The notes below the pieces were generated by a model. It had not been told where the DNA came from, did no database searches, and was given only the letters and a program-made list of their open reading frames with translations. The position numbers were made by a program, and so were the translations under genes. Shown here piece after piece: positions 8,215 through 17,941 of a stretch of 64,000 bases of DNA. How positions within the stretch are numbered: position 1 is the first letter of the stretch; each line of letters opens with the position of its first letter. Origin of the DNA: Schleiferilactobacillus harbinensis DSM 16991. GTDB lineage: Bacteria > Bacillota > Bacilli > Lactobacillales > Lactobacillaceae. The stretch spans positions 220,670 to 284,669 of the forward strand of contig NZ_AUEH01000001.1 in NCBI RefSeq assembly GCF_000425885.1, read 5' to 3'.

Positions 8215-8490
8215 TTACTGGTCTCCGGTCTTCAGCCAGAGTGCTCCGGCGCCCACAGCAGCCAGCGCGCCCACAGCGATGATGCCGGCCAGAGCGAATT
8301 TGAAAATAGCGAAACCGCCCACGGCAAACAGCAGAATACTGATAATTGGATGCCGTAGGATCATGCCGAACAGCTTAATAATCAAGAAAACGATCAACAC
8401 GATGGCGACCAATGCCCCAATGGCAATCGCTCCACCGATGGAATGCTCTTTAGCGACGATTGGTGCCGCCAAGGTAAGAACTGGTGTCAT
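8215..8490 (-). CDS. Small membrane protein of unknown function
   Basis: A 91-residue hydrophobic protein with two or three membrane segments (about 20-42, 47-70 and possibly 70-86), rich in Ala, Gly and Ile. AGGGTGG five bases upstream supports ATG 8490 over the in-frame GTG at 8499, which lies inside that ribosome binding site. No domain is recognised. Confidence 0.6.
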   Translation of the reverse strand: MTPVLTLAAPIVAKEHSIGGAIAIGALVAIVLIVFLIIKLFGMILRHPIISILLFAVGGFAIFKFALAGIIAVGALAAVGAGALWLKTGDQ

Positions 8491-8575
8491 AAAAACCACC
8501 CTGCCTTTCTGTTATTTGAGTGTAACGGAAAGATTAGGTGGTCGGCAAGCGGCTTAGGACCGATACTGCTGAATC

Positions 8576-9613
8576 TTAATCATCGTCGGCCGCATTGGCC
8601 ACTTGGGTCGGTTTGCTGATGTCCTGAATCAGCCAGCGGTTATTTTGATGTACCAGCGTCGCGGTATAGTCGTACGTCCGCACTCGGGCATCGGTATCAT
8701 CGTCTTCGTCGGGGCCAAACGCTGCGGTGAAGGCTAAGGTAACCGCGCCCTTGGTGTCGATTTGCGCACCGTTGGTTTGGACGTCGAGATTCAATTCGCC
8801 CACGTGCTGTTGGCCAATGTATTCCTTCGCCTGCTGCAGAACAGTCTGGTAAGCCTTGTTCTGTTCACCGTTAACGAAGATCACGTCCAGCTGCTGATTA
8901 TTTTGGGTCAAATCACCATTGCTGACGTCTTCGATTTCATCAAAGGCATCTTCGATCAGGTTATCAGCCTCTTTCGTCGTTGGCAGCGCCGTGGCGGTCG
9001 TGCCGCTCCCGCTAGCTGGCCGTTGGTTGGCTTGGAATGTTAAATTCAGTTCTGGATCATCCGAGTTAACATAATCTTTCACCACGGTGCGGCCAGCGCC
9101 TTGAGTGTCCTTGGCGGTAAAGGTGTAGCGCCCGGGCAGCAGCGGCCCGATTCGCTGACCCCGAACCGTTCCCTGGACTGTCGTCAATAACCGGCCGTTG
9201 ACTCGAACTTGGGTCGTTGTCCCATTCGTGGTCAGCCGCGGGTGAACCGCTTCGAGCTTGAAGCCGTAACGGGGATAAACCAGCCAGCGGCGGCCGATCC
9301 GGTCGAATTCCACCAGATCCAGTACATCGTCGCCATCCCCCCGCCGAGCCTCGTGGGCCAGGCGGTTCAATTGATCCGGGTGCGTCTGGAAATAGGTCAG
9401 CAGCGGTTTGATATTCCGCGTGGTTAAAGGCATGGCATTATCGTCCACGGTCAAATACGGCAGCACCTTGGCCGCATTATTGCTGCGCAGTGCGCTGATA
9501 GCGCTGTCCAGCTGCCGTGTTCGACTGCCGTTGACCGCATACCCGCCAACGCCTAAAACGATCAGCACGACAACAACGATGCCGACTAACCAGCCAATTG
9601 TTTTCTTTCGCAT
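8576..9613 (-). CDS. TcaA-like membrane-anchored protein with NTF2-like end
   Basis: A 345-residue protein with a single N-terminal membrane segment (about 7-28), then extracellular domains resembling TcaA/YvbJ. These are a first module with RSNNAAKVLPYLT and IKPLLTYFQTHP, a PEGA-like module (LLPGRYTFTAKD), a Ser/Thr linker and a C-terminal module (about 220-345, DLIEDAFDEIEDV) like the NTF2-like end of that family. Such proteins link cell wall sensing and glycopeptide or wall-stress phenotypes in Firmicutes. The N-terminal zinc ribbon common in the family is absent. GAGGGGGAACGCGC precedes ATG 9613. Confidence 0.7.
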   Translation of the reverse strand: MRKKTIGWLVGIVVVVLIVLGVGGYAVNGSRTRQLDSAISALRSNNAAKVLPYLTVDDNAMPLTTRNIKPLLTYFQTHPDQLNRLAHEARRGDGDDVLDLVEFDRIGRRWLVYPRYGFKLEAVHPRLTTNGTTTQVRVNGRLLTTVQGTVRGQRIGPLLPGRYTFTAKDTQGAGRTVVKDYVNSDDPELNLTFQANQRPASGSGTTATALPTTKEADNLIEDAFDEIEDVSNGDLTQNNQQLDVIFVNGEQNKAYQTVLQQAKEYIGQQHVGELNLDVQTNGAQIDTKGAVTLAFTAAFGPDEDDDTDARVRTYDYTATLVHQNNRWLIQDISKPTQVANAADDD

Positions 9614-9693
9614 GCGCGTTCCCCCTCGGTATTGTGTACTTTCCTGGACCGTCTGCTTTTATTAAAATGATAGCACATTCACGCGGGAAACCG

Positions 9694-9719
9694 AAAAAGC
9701 GGCTGCTAACCCCGCCGCT
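9694..9719 (-). terminator. Intrinsic terminator overlapping the HAD gene stop
   Basis: On the minus strand AGCGGC pairs with GCCGCT and is followed by TTTTT. The left stem arm lies within the last codons of the HAD phosphatase gene (stop at 9706-9708). Confidence 0.65.
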
Positions 9720-10515
9720 GAGCGGCCAGGACTTGTTTGATCACTTGCAGGACCCCATAGTCATCGTTGGTGCCCGTGACGTAATCCGCGTACTGATAAA
9801 TACCGGGGTTGGCGTTGCCGACCCGGTAGCTGTATTTCACCGTTTGCAGCATCTCCACGTCGTTGAAGGAGTCGCCAAAGGCCATCATTTGGTTTGCCTT
9901 GATCCCCAGCTCTTTGCCTAACATACGCATGCCCCGGCCCTTGTCGACGCCGAAGTTCATGATGTCGATCCAATCGTTGTCGCTGACCGCTACGGAGTAG
10001 CGATTGCCGAAAGCCGGACCGAAGACGTCCTTGTACTGCTTCTCACTGTCCAAATTAGGGAAGTAAATAGTAAACTTGTTGGCTTCCACATCCAAATGGC
10101 GGATATCGTCCACCAATTTAACATTGGCATAGAAAGTCTTGTACACCGGTACAAACCGCGCGTCTTCTTTCGGAATATACGCGGCATCCAGACCGCACAC
10201 GATGGGCCGGCCATCGGTATCGTCCAGCACATAGCCGACCATTTCCTGGTATTCCTTAACCGGGATCAGCGATTTGTAGATATTTTGGCCGTGGAGATAA
10301 ATCGACCCGCCGTTATCGCAGATAAAGGCCATTTTCCCTTTGCTGGCCGCAAAAAGCTTGCGCAGCGTATAGATGGGCCGACCGCTGGCAATGGCGAAGA
10401 GGATGCCGGCATCGGTCAGACGGTCGATATAAGATCCCATTTGCGGCGGCAGCTGCCCCTTTTCTGTCAATAATGTATGGTCCATGTCCGTGGCAATCAG
10501 CCGTATATCCTGCAT
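9706..10515 (-). CDS. HAD-superfamily Cof-type phosphatase
   Basis: A 269-residue member of the Cof/YwpJ group of HAD hydrolases. Motif I is D10-M-D12-H-T (nucleophile and acid/base), motif II is ASGRP, and motif IV is GDSFNDVEML near residue 215. The large C2 cap between motifs II and III is typical for sugar-phosphate or nucleotide phosphatases. Substrate cannot be predicted. The gene stands alone with a terminator over its stop. Confidence 0.88.
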   Translation of the reverse strand: MQDIRLIATDMDHTLLTEKGQLPPQMGSYIDRLTDAGILFAIASGRPIYTLRKLFAASKGKMAFICDNGGSIYLHGQNIYKSLIPVKEYQEMVGYVLDDTDGRPIVCGLDAAYIPKEDARFVPVYKTFYANVKLVDDIRHLDVEANKFTIYFPNLDSEKQYKDVFGPAFGNRYSVAVSDNDWIDIMNFGVDKGRGMRMLGKELGIKANQMMAFGDSFNDVEMLQTVKYSYRVGNANPGIYQYADYVTGTNDDYGVLQVIKQVLAAQRRG

Positions 10516-10616
10516 GATGAACTCCCTTTCGTAATGTCTTTATCTGTCATGGTACCGATTACTCCCCTGGATTGCTAGTCCAAGGTGCGTAAGAGGACAA
10601 GTTTTATCCGTTGAAA

Positions 10617-10653
10617 CAGAAAAAACGACTCTGCCTCTTCAGCAAAGTCGTTT
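10617..10653 (-). terminator. Intrinsic terminator after the deoxynucleoside kinase gene
   Basis: On the minus strand AAACGACTTTGC pairs with GCAGAGTCGTTT and runs into TTTTTT. It lies 14 bases past the stop at 10667. Confidence 0.85.
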
Positions 10654-10666
10654 CCTGCCAGCCTGC

Positions 10667-11371
10667 CTAAGCCGTGGCGTTCATGTCGCCTCGGACTGCA
10701 TGCAGTTTGCTGGTGATCTGCTCCATCACCGCCGCCCGATCAGCGGGATTGCTGACAAAATCATAGCGATCACCGTCGATCTGCATCTTCGGACTCTTGT
10801 CGTAGTTGGCATACCAGGTTTGGTAATACTGAATCAGCGTCTGGTAATAGTCCGTCAGGGACGGATCGGTCGTAATCTGTTCATACGGCCGCCCACGCTT
10901 GGTGATTCGCTCTACCATCGTTTCGTAGCTGACGTGAATGTCGATGAGCAGATCCGGGGCCTTCTTAGGCAGACCCTTGAGTTCTTCCATCATATTATTT
11001 AAGAGATCCTTGTAGATCAGGTACTCTTCCTCAGTGGCGTTGCCGTTGTCCGTATTCATCTTCATGAAAATAGCGTCTTCATAGATTGACCGATCCAAGA
11101 CATTGTTGTCGTCGGTCAAGGCTGCCTTGATCGAATGGAAGCGCGTATTCAGGAAGTAGATCTGCAGCAAAAACGCATAGGGATTGCGGGCCTCCAAATC
11201 ACCTGCCGCCCGTTTCTCTTCGGCGATTTTATTACCTTTGTAAAACAACGGCAGTACGGGATTATTATCCACACTCTCATAGAACGGTTGCGTACCCAAT
11301 CGATCGGCGACGATCTGGGTCAACGAACTCTTCCCGCTGCCGATCACACCAGCCATAACTAACACTGTCAC
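10667..11371 (-). CDS. Deoxynucleoside kinase (dAK/dGK type)
   Basis: A 234-residue kinase with P-loop GVIGSGKS (8-15), the substrate-binding E-S-V-D segment, D93-R94-S of the dNK family and the lid Arg cluster (ERITKRGRPYE). It phosphorylates deoxyadenosine, deoxyguanosine or deoxycytidine for nucleotide salvage, as the paired enzymes of lactobacilli do. Only one copy is visible, so its base specificity is open. The start is GTG 11371 with AGAGGGG six bases upstream. Confidence 0.88.
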   Translation of the reverse strand: MTVLVMAGVIGSGKSSLTQIVADRLGTQPFYESVDNNPVLPLFYKGNKIAEEKRAAGDLEARNPYAFLLQIYFLNTRFHSIKAALTDDNNVLDRSIYEDAIFMKMNTDNGNATEEEYLIYKDLLNNMMEELKGLPKKAPDLLIDIHVSYETMVERITKRGRPYEQITTDPSLTDYYQTLIQYYQTWYANYDKSPKMQIDGDRYDFVSNPADRAAVMEQITSKLHAVRGDMNATA

Positions 11372-11467
11372 TGATTTCCCCTCTCTGCTCCGTAACGAAC
11401 TTGCGCGGATGACCCGCGCGAACTTGTTCCAGTATACTGGCCGGCCAGAATCGGTGCAAGCAATTTG

Positions 11468-12313
11468 TCACAGAACGTCCAGTGCTTCCGGTTGCGTTGG
11501 TCCGGGGAAAGCGTGATCCAGCGCGGCCAGATCCTGTTTCGTCAGTGTGATTTTTGCCGCAGCAATATTTGTCGCCACATGATCCGGATTCGTGGATTCT
11601 GGGATGGCAATGGTTTGCCCATCCCGGATCGCCCAAGCCAGCATGATTTGGAACGGTGTTGCCCCGTGAGCCTTGGCCACCGCTCGCAAGGTCTCCTTAC
11701 CGGTAATCTTTTGCCGTGTCTGCCAATCATGGGCCAGAGGCGAATAGGCAATCAGCCGCACACCATGCTGCCGCTGCCAGGGCAGCAGGTCATATTCAAT
11801 CCCCCGACTACCCAGGTGATACAAATCTTCGTTATACTGGACTTCAGATCCGCCGGGTACCCGGAACAATTCCTGCATGGCGGCGGCATCGAAGTTTGAC
11901 ACCCCATATTGTTTGATCAGCCCTTGGCGTTGCAAATCTTGCAAAGTCTTGATCGTCTCAGCAAGGGGTACCTGACCGGGCCAATGGAGCAAGTAGAGAT
12001 CTAAGTAATCAGTATTCAGCCGGCGCAGCGAGCCTTCCAGTGCTCTGGGCAGGTCGCGGGCCGAAGCATGCCACGGATAGAATTTCGAGATGAGAAAGAC
12101 CTTGTCCCGGTCCACACCAGCCATCCCCCGGCCAACGACCGTTTCGGACGCCCCATCACCGTACATCTCCGCGGTGTCCAGAACGTTAACCCCGTGATCC
12201 AGAGCAAAGCGTACGGTTTGAGCGTTATGGTCCGCCGCCTCCGGGTCATCGCCGATGTGCCAGGATCCCAGACCGATGGGAAATAATGGTGGCGTAAACT
12301 TGGCATCTTGCAT
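11468..12313 (-). CDS. Aldo/keto reductase
   Basis: A 281-residue NADPH-dependent reductase. The catalytic tetrad is D46, Y51 (AEMYGDG), K77 (ISKFYP) and H110 (LLHWPG). It reduces carbonyl compounds; physiological substrate unknown. GAGG precedes ATG 12313. It starts 10 bases after the stop of the ADP-ribose pyrophosphatase gene on the same strand, so the two are probably one transcript. Confidence 0.9.
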   Translation of the reverse strand: MQDAKFTPPLFPIGLGSWHIGDDPEAADHNAQTVRFALDHGVNVLDTAEMYGDGASETVVGRGMAGVDRDKVFLISKFYPWHASARDLPRALEGSLRRLNTDYLDLYLLHWPGQVPLAETIKTLQDLQRQGLIKQYGVSNFDAAAMQELFRVPGGSEVQYNEDLYHLGSRGIEYDLLPWQRQHGVRLIAYSPLAHDWQTRQKITGKETLRAVAKAHGATPFQIMLAWAIRDGQTIAIPESTNPDHVATNIAAAKITLTKQDLAALDHAFPGPTQPEALDVL

Positions 12314-12322
12314 GTCACAACC

Positions 12323-12880
12323 TCATTTCTGAATAAAGCTTAAGTAATAAGTGACCGCCGCCACCGCCTGGCCGGCATGGATCGTACCGTTCTTGACGGC
12401 TTCGACGATATCGGCAAAAGGCACCAGCTTGGAGTTCACGAATTCATCGTGGTCAAAGTGCTGCTGACCGCGTTCGGCGGGGTCAATAATGCCCCAGGCC
12501 AACGTATTGGTCTCACTGCTGAAGCCCTCGCTGGTACTGACCTGAGTCATCGCTTGGGGTTGGGTCAGCGTATAGCCGGTCTCTTCCTTGGTCTCCCGCA
12601 CGGCTGCTTGCAGCGGCGTTTCACCCGGATCAAGCAGCCCCGCCGGCAAGGAGTAACTTTCCGCGTTGATCCCGGCCCGGTACTCCACATTCAGCAAAGC
12701 CTGCTGCCGGTCTGGGGTCGGGGCCAGAATGACCACCGCCGGAATATGGGTCACGACGTCCCGTTCCACCGTCAATCCGTCCGGTGTCTGAATCTGCCTC
12801 TGGCTGACGGAGAAAATACGGCCCTTAAATACAGACTTTTCACTGAGAATCTTGCCCTGATTGGTTAATTGCGGTAACAC
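12323..12880 (-). CDS. nudF: NUDIX hydrolase, ADP-ribose pyrophosphatase type
   Basis: A 185-residue protein with Nudix box 81-103 (G-x5-E-x7-RETKEETGY) and the upstream VEYRAG and LPAG elements typical of ADP-ribose or ADP-sugar pyrophosphatases. It probably removes free ADP-ribose, a by-product of NAD turnover. The start is GTG 12880 preceded by AAAGGG. It is followed at 10 bases by an aldo/keto reductase gene and is divergent from the amylase gene. Confidence 0.85.
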   Translation of the reverse strand: MLPQLTNQGKILSEKSVFKGRIFSVSQRQIQTPDGLTVERDVVTHIPAVVILAPTPDRQQALLNVEYRAGINAESYSLPAGLLDPGETPLQAAVRETKEETGYTLTQPQAMTQVSTSEGFSSETNTLAWGIIDPAERGQQHFDHDEFVNSKLVPFADIVEAVKNGTIHAGQAVAAVTYYLSFIQK

Positions 12881-13041
12881 GCCACCACACCCTTTTCTGA
12901 AAAATACACCTAAACATTAGTTTACCACGGATTGGCCACCGCCATCGCCCGAAAAAAGTCGCCCGCCGACCCCGCAAGCGGGTACAATAGAGGTAACTGC
13001 CAGACGCTCGCGCCTGGCATATTCTAGGAAGGAGTTTTGTC

Positions 13042-14520
13042 ATGGCAGAAACAATTCTGCAGGCGTTCGAATGGTATTTGCCCAACGATGGTAAGCACTG
13101 GCAGCGTCTCGCCCACCAGGCAAAACAGATCAAAGCCATGGGCTTCACCGCTGTGTGGCTGCCCCCCGCCTCTAAATGTGCCGCCGGCATCGACGACGTG
13201 GGTTATGGCACCTACGACTTGTATGACCTCGGCGAATTTGATCAAAAAGGAACGGTGCGCACTAAATACGGTACGAAAGACGAGTATTTGGCCGCCATCA
13301 AAGCCCTCCACGAAGCCGGTTTGAAAGTCATTCCCGACATCGTGGTGGATCACTTCATGGGTGCCGACGAGGCAGAAAATGTCAAGGCTAAGAGCTATTC
13401 CTTTGACGACCGGTTGAAGCCCACCGGCGACACTCAGGAAATCAAAGCCTGGACCAAGTTCACCTTCCCCGGCCGGCACGGCAAGTACAACGATTACGTG
13501 TGGACCTGGAAGAACTTCACCGGCATCGACTACGATGGCCGCAGCAAGAATCACGCCATCTATAAGTTCCACACCAAAGAGTGGGAACCTAAGGTGGATT
13601 CCGAAAACGGCAACTATGACTATTTAATGGGTTGCGACTTGGATGTGAGCAATCCCGAAACTAAGGAACAGTTGGACAAATGGGGTAAATGGTTCCAGGA
13701 ACAGACCCAGGCGGACGGTTATCGGCTGGATGCGGTCAAGCATATCAAGTTCGATGCCTTCGTTGATTGGCTGCTCCACCGCCGGGCCGAACACGACAAC
13801 CATCTTTTCGTGGTCGGCGAATACTGGTCCGACGATATCAACGCCCTGAATAATTACTTGGACAACTCCGGCAATATCATCAGCCTGTTTGATGTGCCCC
13901 TGCACTTCAATTTGTACGAAGCCGCCACCACCATGGGCAAGTACGATATGCGCCATATCTTTGACCATACCTTAGTCAAAGACCGGCCGGACTTCGCCGT
14001 CACCTTCGTGGACAACCATGACACCCAAGTCGGCCAGAGCTTGGAGTCTTGGGTTGACGGCTGGTTCAAGCTCCACGCCTATGCGCTGATTCTGCTGCGC
14101 AGTGCTGGTATCCCCACTGTCTTCTGGGGCGACCTGTTTGGTATCCCGGCGAAGGATACCGCGCCGGTGGGCCAAGGGTTAGTCCGGATGCTGAAGATTC
14201 GCGAGTACCTCGCCTATGGCCGCATGGTGGACTACTTAGACGACCCGAACATCATTGGCTGGACGCGGACTGGCGATTTTGACCACGACCTGTCCGGTTA
14301 CGCGGTGATCATGACCAACCAGCAAGGCGGTGAAAAGAAAATGACTGTCTCCGCCGTCCATGCCGGCCAAACTTTCGTGGACATGCTGGGCAACAATGAC
14401 GCCAAGGTCAAGTTGGACGAAAACGGCGTCGGCACCTTCCCAGTGAGTGACGGCCAAGTGTCTGTCTACGTGAACGAAGACGTTGTCGCTGGTCTGGAAG
14501 CCGAAGAGCAAATGAATTAA
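13042..14520 (+). CDS. Cytoplasmic alpha-amylase (GH13)
   Basis: A 492-residue GH13 alpha-amylase without signal peptide, so intracellular. It probably acts on imported maltodextrins or stored glucan. The catalytic triad is visible: nucleophile D230 (YRLDAVKH), acid/base E260 (VVGEYW) and D327 (FVDNHD). The first conserved region is PDIVVDH. The length and the N-terminal ILQAFEWY fit subfamily 5 (AmyS-like). GGAAGGAG precedes ATG 13042. Unlike most neighbours it lies on the plus strand, divergent from nudF. Confidence 0.92.
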   Translation: MAETILQAFEWYLPNDGKHWQRLAHQAKQIKAMGFTAVWLPPASKCAAGIDDVGYGTYDLYDLGEFDQKGTVRTKYGTKDEYLAAIKALHEAGLKVIPDIVVDHFMGADEAENVKAKSYSFDDRLKPTGDTQEIKAWTKFTFPGRHGKYNDYVWTWKNFTGIDYDGRSKNHAIYKFHTKEWEPKVDSENGNYDYLMGCDLDVSNPETKEQLDKWGKWFQEQTQADGYRLDAVKHIKFDAFVDWLLHRRAEHDNHLFVVGEYWSDDINALNNYLDNSGNIISLFDVPLHFNLYEAATTMGKYDMRHIFDHTLVKDRPDFAVTFVDNHDTQVGQSLESWVDGWFKLHAYALILLRSAGIPTVFWGDLFGIPAKDTAPVGQGLVRMLKIREYLAYGRMVDYLDDPNIIGWTRTGDFDHDLSGYAVIMTNQQGGEKKMTVSAVHAGQTFVDMLGNNDAKVKLDENGVGTFPVSDGQVSVYVNEDVVAGLEAEEQMN

Positions 14521-14523
14521 GCA

Positions 14524-14572
14524 CATTAAAAATAAGGACTGTCCCCCACCGGGATAGCCCTTATTTTTAATG
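14524..14572. terminator. Bidirectional terminator between amylase and MFS genes
   Basis: CATTAAAAATAAGG (14524-14537) pairs perfectly with CCTTATTTTTAATG (14559-14572), with A/T runs for both directions. The right arm overlaps the last codons of the convergent exporter gene. Confidence 0.85.
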
Positions 14573-16033
14573 CGCCTGATTTTGATCAATAACGGTATGC
14601 AATGGATCCCGCCAGTTGATCCACCAGACCACAGCCAGCATGATCACGACGACCCAGAAGACGCCGTGCAGACTGGTCAGAATCACCTGATCCATCGCCA
14701 GCGTGGGCCGGACCCGGCTGCCCTTGGCGCTGATCACCCCATTGATTTGGGCAAAGGGAATATTCCCGCGGGTGAACCGGATCACCAGATTCAATACCGC
14801 GCCGTACACCCCAGTCATCACCGTCTGGCCCAGCGACCGGCCGAGGGTGAGCACACTTGTTGCTGACCCGACCATCGCGGCCGGCACCATATGCTGACTG
14901 AGGATCGTATTCATCGAAATGACGATGCCCATGCCGGTGCCGTTGATCATGGCAATGACGTAGAACACCCACATCGGAAAATGCAGCCCGGCGAGCGTTA
15001 GACTGGCATAACTCAGCAGCAAGACGGTGATGATCACCAGGCTGATCCGTTTCGGCACAAACCGCGCGATCAGCGGTCCGACAAAGAAAGACGACGTCAG
15101 CCACATCACGGAACTGGAAGTAACGACGAAGCCCGCCTCCGTCGCGCCGATCCGGTACAGGGATTGCAGCCAGATGGGGAAATACACTTGATAACCGATC
15201 AAAACCCCGCTGAGGATCATGGCCGTGGCGATTTGAATGGCAAACGTCCGGTTAGCAAACATGGTCGGCGCAATCAGCGGATCACGCTGGCGCTTTTCTG
15301 TACGCCCGAAGAATACTAGGCTGACGGCCGCGATGACCAGCAGGAGACCGGCCAGCCAAGGGGCCCGCAGCAGGAATTGGATTCCCAGCAGTAAAGTGAC
15401 CAAACCGCTGGTGAGCCAGAGGATGCCAGGCCAGTCGATGGTCAGCTGAACCGAGGCCGGCCGCTTCTCCCGATAGCCGACTTGAATCAAGAATGCCACC
15501 AGAATGCCCAGCGGTACATTGACGAAGAATACCCAGTGCCAGGACAGCGTATCGACTAGAAAACCGCCGATCAGCGGCCCTACCAAAGCCGACAGCCCCC
15601 AGGCGGTGTTATTCAGCGCCAGGACCTTAGCCCGTTCGCTGAAGTCATAGTAATCGGCAATGATTGTGAACGTCAGCGGCATCACTGCCCCCGCGCCGAT
15701 GCCCTGGATTCCCCGGGCGGCAATCAGCCAACTGATACTGGGGGCCAGACCGGATAGAAAGGACCCGACCGTGAAGACCACCACGCCCCACTGGAAGATC
15801 CGCCGCCGGCCCCAGGCATCCGCCAGCTTGCCGTAAATCGGGGTCGTGATCGCCGTCGTCAGCAGATACGCACTCATGATCCAGCTCTGCATCGCCAGAC
15901 CATGCAAGGCACTGATGATCGACGGCAAGGCGGTAGTGACGATGGTCACTTCCACACTGGTCATGAAGGTGGCAATAAAGACGGCGGTCATGACGATCCC
16001 CCGCCGGGCGGGTTTAACTTGCTTCTGGGACAC
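14567..16033 (-). CDS. MFS multidrug exporter, DHA2 (14-TM) family
   Basis: A 488-residue transporter with about 14 hydrophobic segments. It has the family motifs GKLADAWGRRR (motif A), RGIQGIGAGAV (motif B) and WGLSALVGPLIGG (motif C, typical of drug/H+ antiporters such as EmrB/QacA). It probably exports hydrophobic or cationic toxic compounds; substrate unknown. The start is GTG 16033 with only a weak ribosome binding site. No regulator gene is adjacent. Confidence 0.85.
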   Translation of the reverse strand: MSQKQVKPARRGIVMTAVFIATFMTSVEVTIVTTALPSIISALHGLAMQSWIMSAYLLTTAITTPIYGKLADAWGRRRIFQWGVVVFTVGSFLSGLAPSISWLIAARGIQGIGAGAVMPLTFTIIADYYDFSERAKVLALNNTAWGLSALVGPLIGGFLVDTLSWHWVFFVNVPLGILVAFLIQVGYREKRPASVQLTIDWPGILWLTSGLVTLLLGIQFLLRAPWLAGLLLVIAAVSLVFFGRTEKRQRDPLIAPTMFANRTFAIQIATAMILSGVLIGYQVYFPIWLQSLYRIGATEAGFVVTSSSVMWLTSSFFVGPLIARFVPKRISLVIITVLLLSYASLTLAGLHFPMWVFYVIAMINGTGMGIVISMNTILSQHMVPAAMVGSATSVLTLGRSLGQTVMTGVYGAVLNLVIRFTRGNIPFAQINGVISAKGSRVRPTLAMDQVILTSLHGVFWVVVIMLAVVWWINWRDPLHTVIDQNQAH

Positions 16034-16085
16034 AACACATCACGCTTTCTAAAAAATATGACTGGGGTCTATTATACGCCAACGC

Positions 16086-16115
16086 AAAAAGCCGCCGACA
16101 GTCAGTCAGCGGCTT
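16086..16115 (-). terminator. Intrinsic terminator of the duplicated ABC permease operon
   Basis: On the minus strand AAGCCGC pairs with GCGGCTT and ends in TTTTT, 18 bases past the stop of the last permease gene at 16133. Confidence 0.75.
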
Positions 16116-16132
16116 GATCAACACGGGATCGA

Positions 16133-17905
16133 TTAATTAAAATCTGCTTCACCCGGCAAGATGAAGTTAGCGTCTTTGAAACTGCGGCCCAATACCACCC
16201 AGCCGCCAGCCAGAATCACTGTCCCCACGATGAGCACCGCCCACCAGGGCACGAAGGCGCCGAGCAGACCGGCGGCCAAGGCAATGATAAAGTCCAGCAG
16301 CGAGGCGGCCCATGTCGCCCCGGTATTCACTTGGCCGGTTTGGAAAACTTGGCTATACGGCGCTGTGCCGGACATAAACATCCCGTTGAGCAGGGTCATG
16401 AGCAACCCGACTCCGAGGGCCAGAATCGTATTGCTCAATACATGCAGCGGCGGTAAAAAGATTAAGGTGATCAGACCTAAAACGAGAATCAACGGGACCG
16501 CCAAGCGTAGATACACGGTCCGGATGGCTTCCCGATAAAGCACCGATTTGTCAAAACGCGGCAGCGTCGCAAAGATCTTCATCGCTTCTGGATGCTGACT
16601 GAAGCGCAGGAAGTACACGGCGACGGGCAGTTCAGCGATGGCATAGACTTGCAAGAAACTCCACGTCCAGCTGCCCTGCAGCGTGGTCCAGAAATTGCGG
16701 TGGGTGCCGTCGGCCAGACCAAAAGGAATCAGCGCCAGCGGGATCATAATTACCAAACCACTGGCCAGTTGCGGATAGACTCGCATCTTGTAATCGGCGT
16801 TAGCCTGCATCATGCGCCAGCTCAGGGTGAAAAAGGTCCGCTGATCGCGGCTCCGTGGCACTAACTGGCGTACCAGCCGGAAGAACCACCCGGTGTGGGC
16901 TGGTTCGATACTTTCTTCATTGAGTTTGCTCAGGTTCGTGGTGAGCCGGCGCATCGCTGGGCCATAGGCGAAAAGACTGAGTATGAAGGCCGCCAGCATG
17001 AGCCCAGTCAGGATGCCGCCAGGGTTCGCCTGGCCGCTGGCCAACCACCCATTGGGACCAGCGAACCAGAATGGGTAAACGATGGCCATGTACCAGTGGA
17101 ACCCGCTCGCCTTCACGACCGCCGCTACGGCTCCGCGGCTGCTGAGCTGCGTAATGATATTGACTACTTGGGGCAGGGCCACCGAAATGATCAGGATGGC
17201 GATCTGGATCATACTCAAGATGTTCTTCAATCGCTCACCGTGAAAGAACCGCAGTATCACGGCATAGATGCCGATGGACAGGACATAATTGACCACCAGC
17301 AAAACGAGCGCGCTGACTAAGAATAGGATCCCGCCGAGCACCCCGAGTGAGTAAAACGAACCGACAATCGGAATTGCCATCAGAGCAGCAAACAGGGACA
17401 GGACGTACACCAGAATATGCGCGGTCTGCGCTGCAGACCTAGTCCTTTCGCCCACGCCGCGGGTGTCCAAGATCGCCACATCCCGGACATCCAGCAGGCT
17501 GCCGGAGAAAGCTTGAACCAGGACGGTCATGTACATCGTAGAATAATAGAGCAAAGCCGCCCCCAAAATCAGCACTGGATTGCCTGGCATAGCGACTATC
17601 ACTGCCGTCAGTAATAGACTCACCAACGCGTAGATCCATAAGCCGCGAAGAAACGCATTCTTTCCCGCCCGCCGGCGGCCATTGGTCAGCGTCGTCATAA
17701 AGTTGGGGTCCACCGCGTCCATGTACAGTTTGTAACCCAGAATCAGCCGAAATTGCGGATAATTGATACCCAACCGGATCAGCAGTCCGCGGAAACGGTC
17801 AAAAACTTGCAGCCAGCGGGAATGAATGAACAGATCCGCTGGGGTGTCTGGCAGCGGCGTATTGCCGCCGGCAGGATCCGGCTTTCTCTTGAACAGATTC
17901 ATCAT
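16133..17905 (-). CDS. ABC exporter permease, copy 2 of a tandem pair
   Basis: A membrane protein of about 590 residues with 10-14 hydrophobic segments, closely similar to its upstream neighbour along the whole length. Shared blocks include YPQFRLI-GYKLYMDAVDP, NGRRRAGKNAF and VQAFSGSLLDVRDV. It is not a short ABC-2 permease; both copies share the same architecture with a central soluble loop (about 315-385). ATG 17905 is chosen because GGGGTG lies six bases upstream; the same GTG could start a longer form at 17914. With the ATPase gene upstream the three probably form one exporter, likely with two different permeases. Confidence 0.8.
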   Translation of the reverse strand: MMNLFKRKPDPAGGNTPLPDTPADLFIHSRWLQVFDRFRGLLIRLGINYPQFRLILGYKLYMDAVDPNFMTTLTNGRRRAGKNAFLRGLWIYALVSLLLTAVIVAMPGNPVLILGAALLYYSTMYMTVLVQAFSGSLLDVRDVAILDTRGVGERTRSAAQTAHILVYVLSLFAALMAIPIVGSFYSLGVLGGILFLVSALVLLVVNYVLSIGIYAVILRFFHGERLKNILSMIQIAILIISVALPQVVNIITQLSSRGAVAAVVKASGFHWYMAIVYPFWFAGPNGWLASGQANPGGILTGLMLAAFILSLFAYGPAMRRLTTNLSKLNEESIEPAHTGWFFRLVRQLVPRSRDQRTFFTLSWRMMQANADYKMRVYPQLASGLVIMIPLALIPFGLADGTHRNFWTTLQGSWTWSFLQVYAIAELPVAVYFLRFSQHPEAMKIFATLPRFDKSVLYREAIRTVYLRLAVPLILVLGLITLIFLPPLHVLSNTILALGVGLLMTLLNGMFMSGTAPYSQVFQTGQVNTGATWAASLLDFIIALAAGLLGAFVPWWAVLIVGTVILAGGWVVLGRSFKDANFILPGEADFN

Positions 17906-17941
17906 CGTTGTCACCCCGCTTGAGATTTCTTTCTAGGAAGA

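Noticed and set aside
13042..13572. Antisense open frames over the amylase gene (for example 13024-13572 on the minus strand)
   Set aside because: The amylase has complete catalytic motifs; the antisense frames follow from high GC codon usage and encode nothing recognisable.
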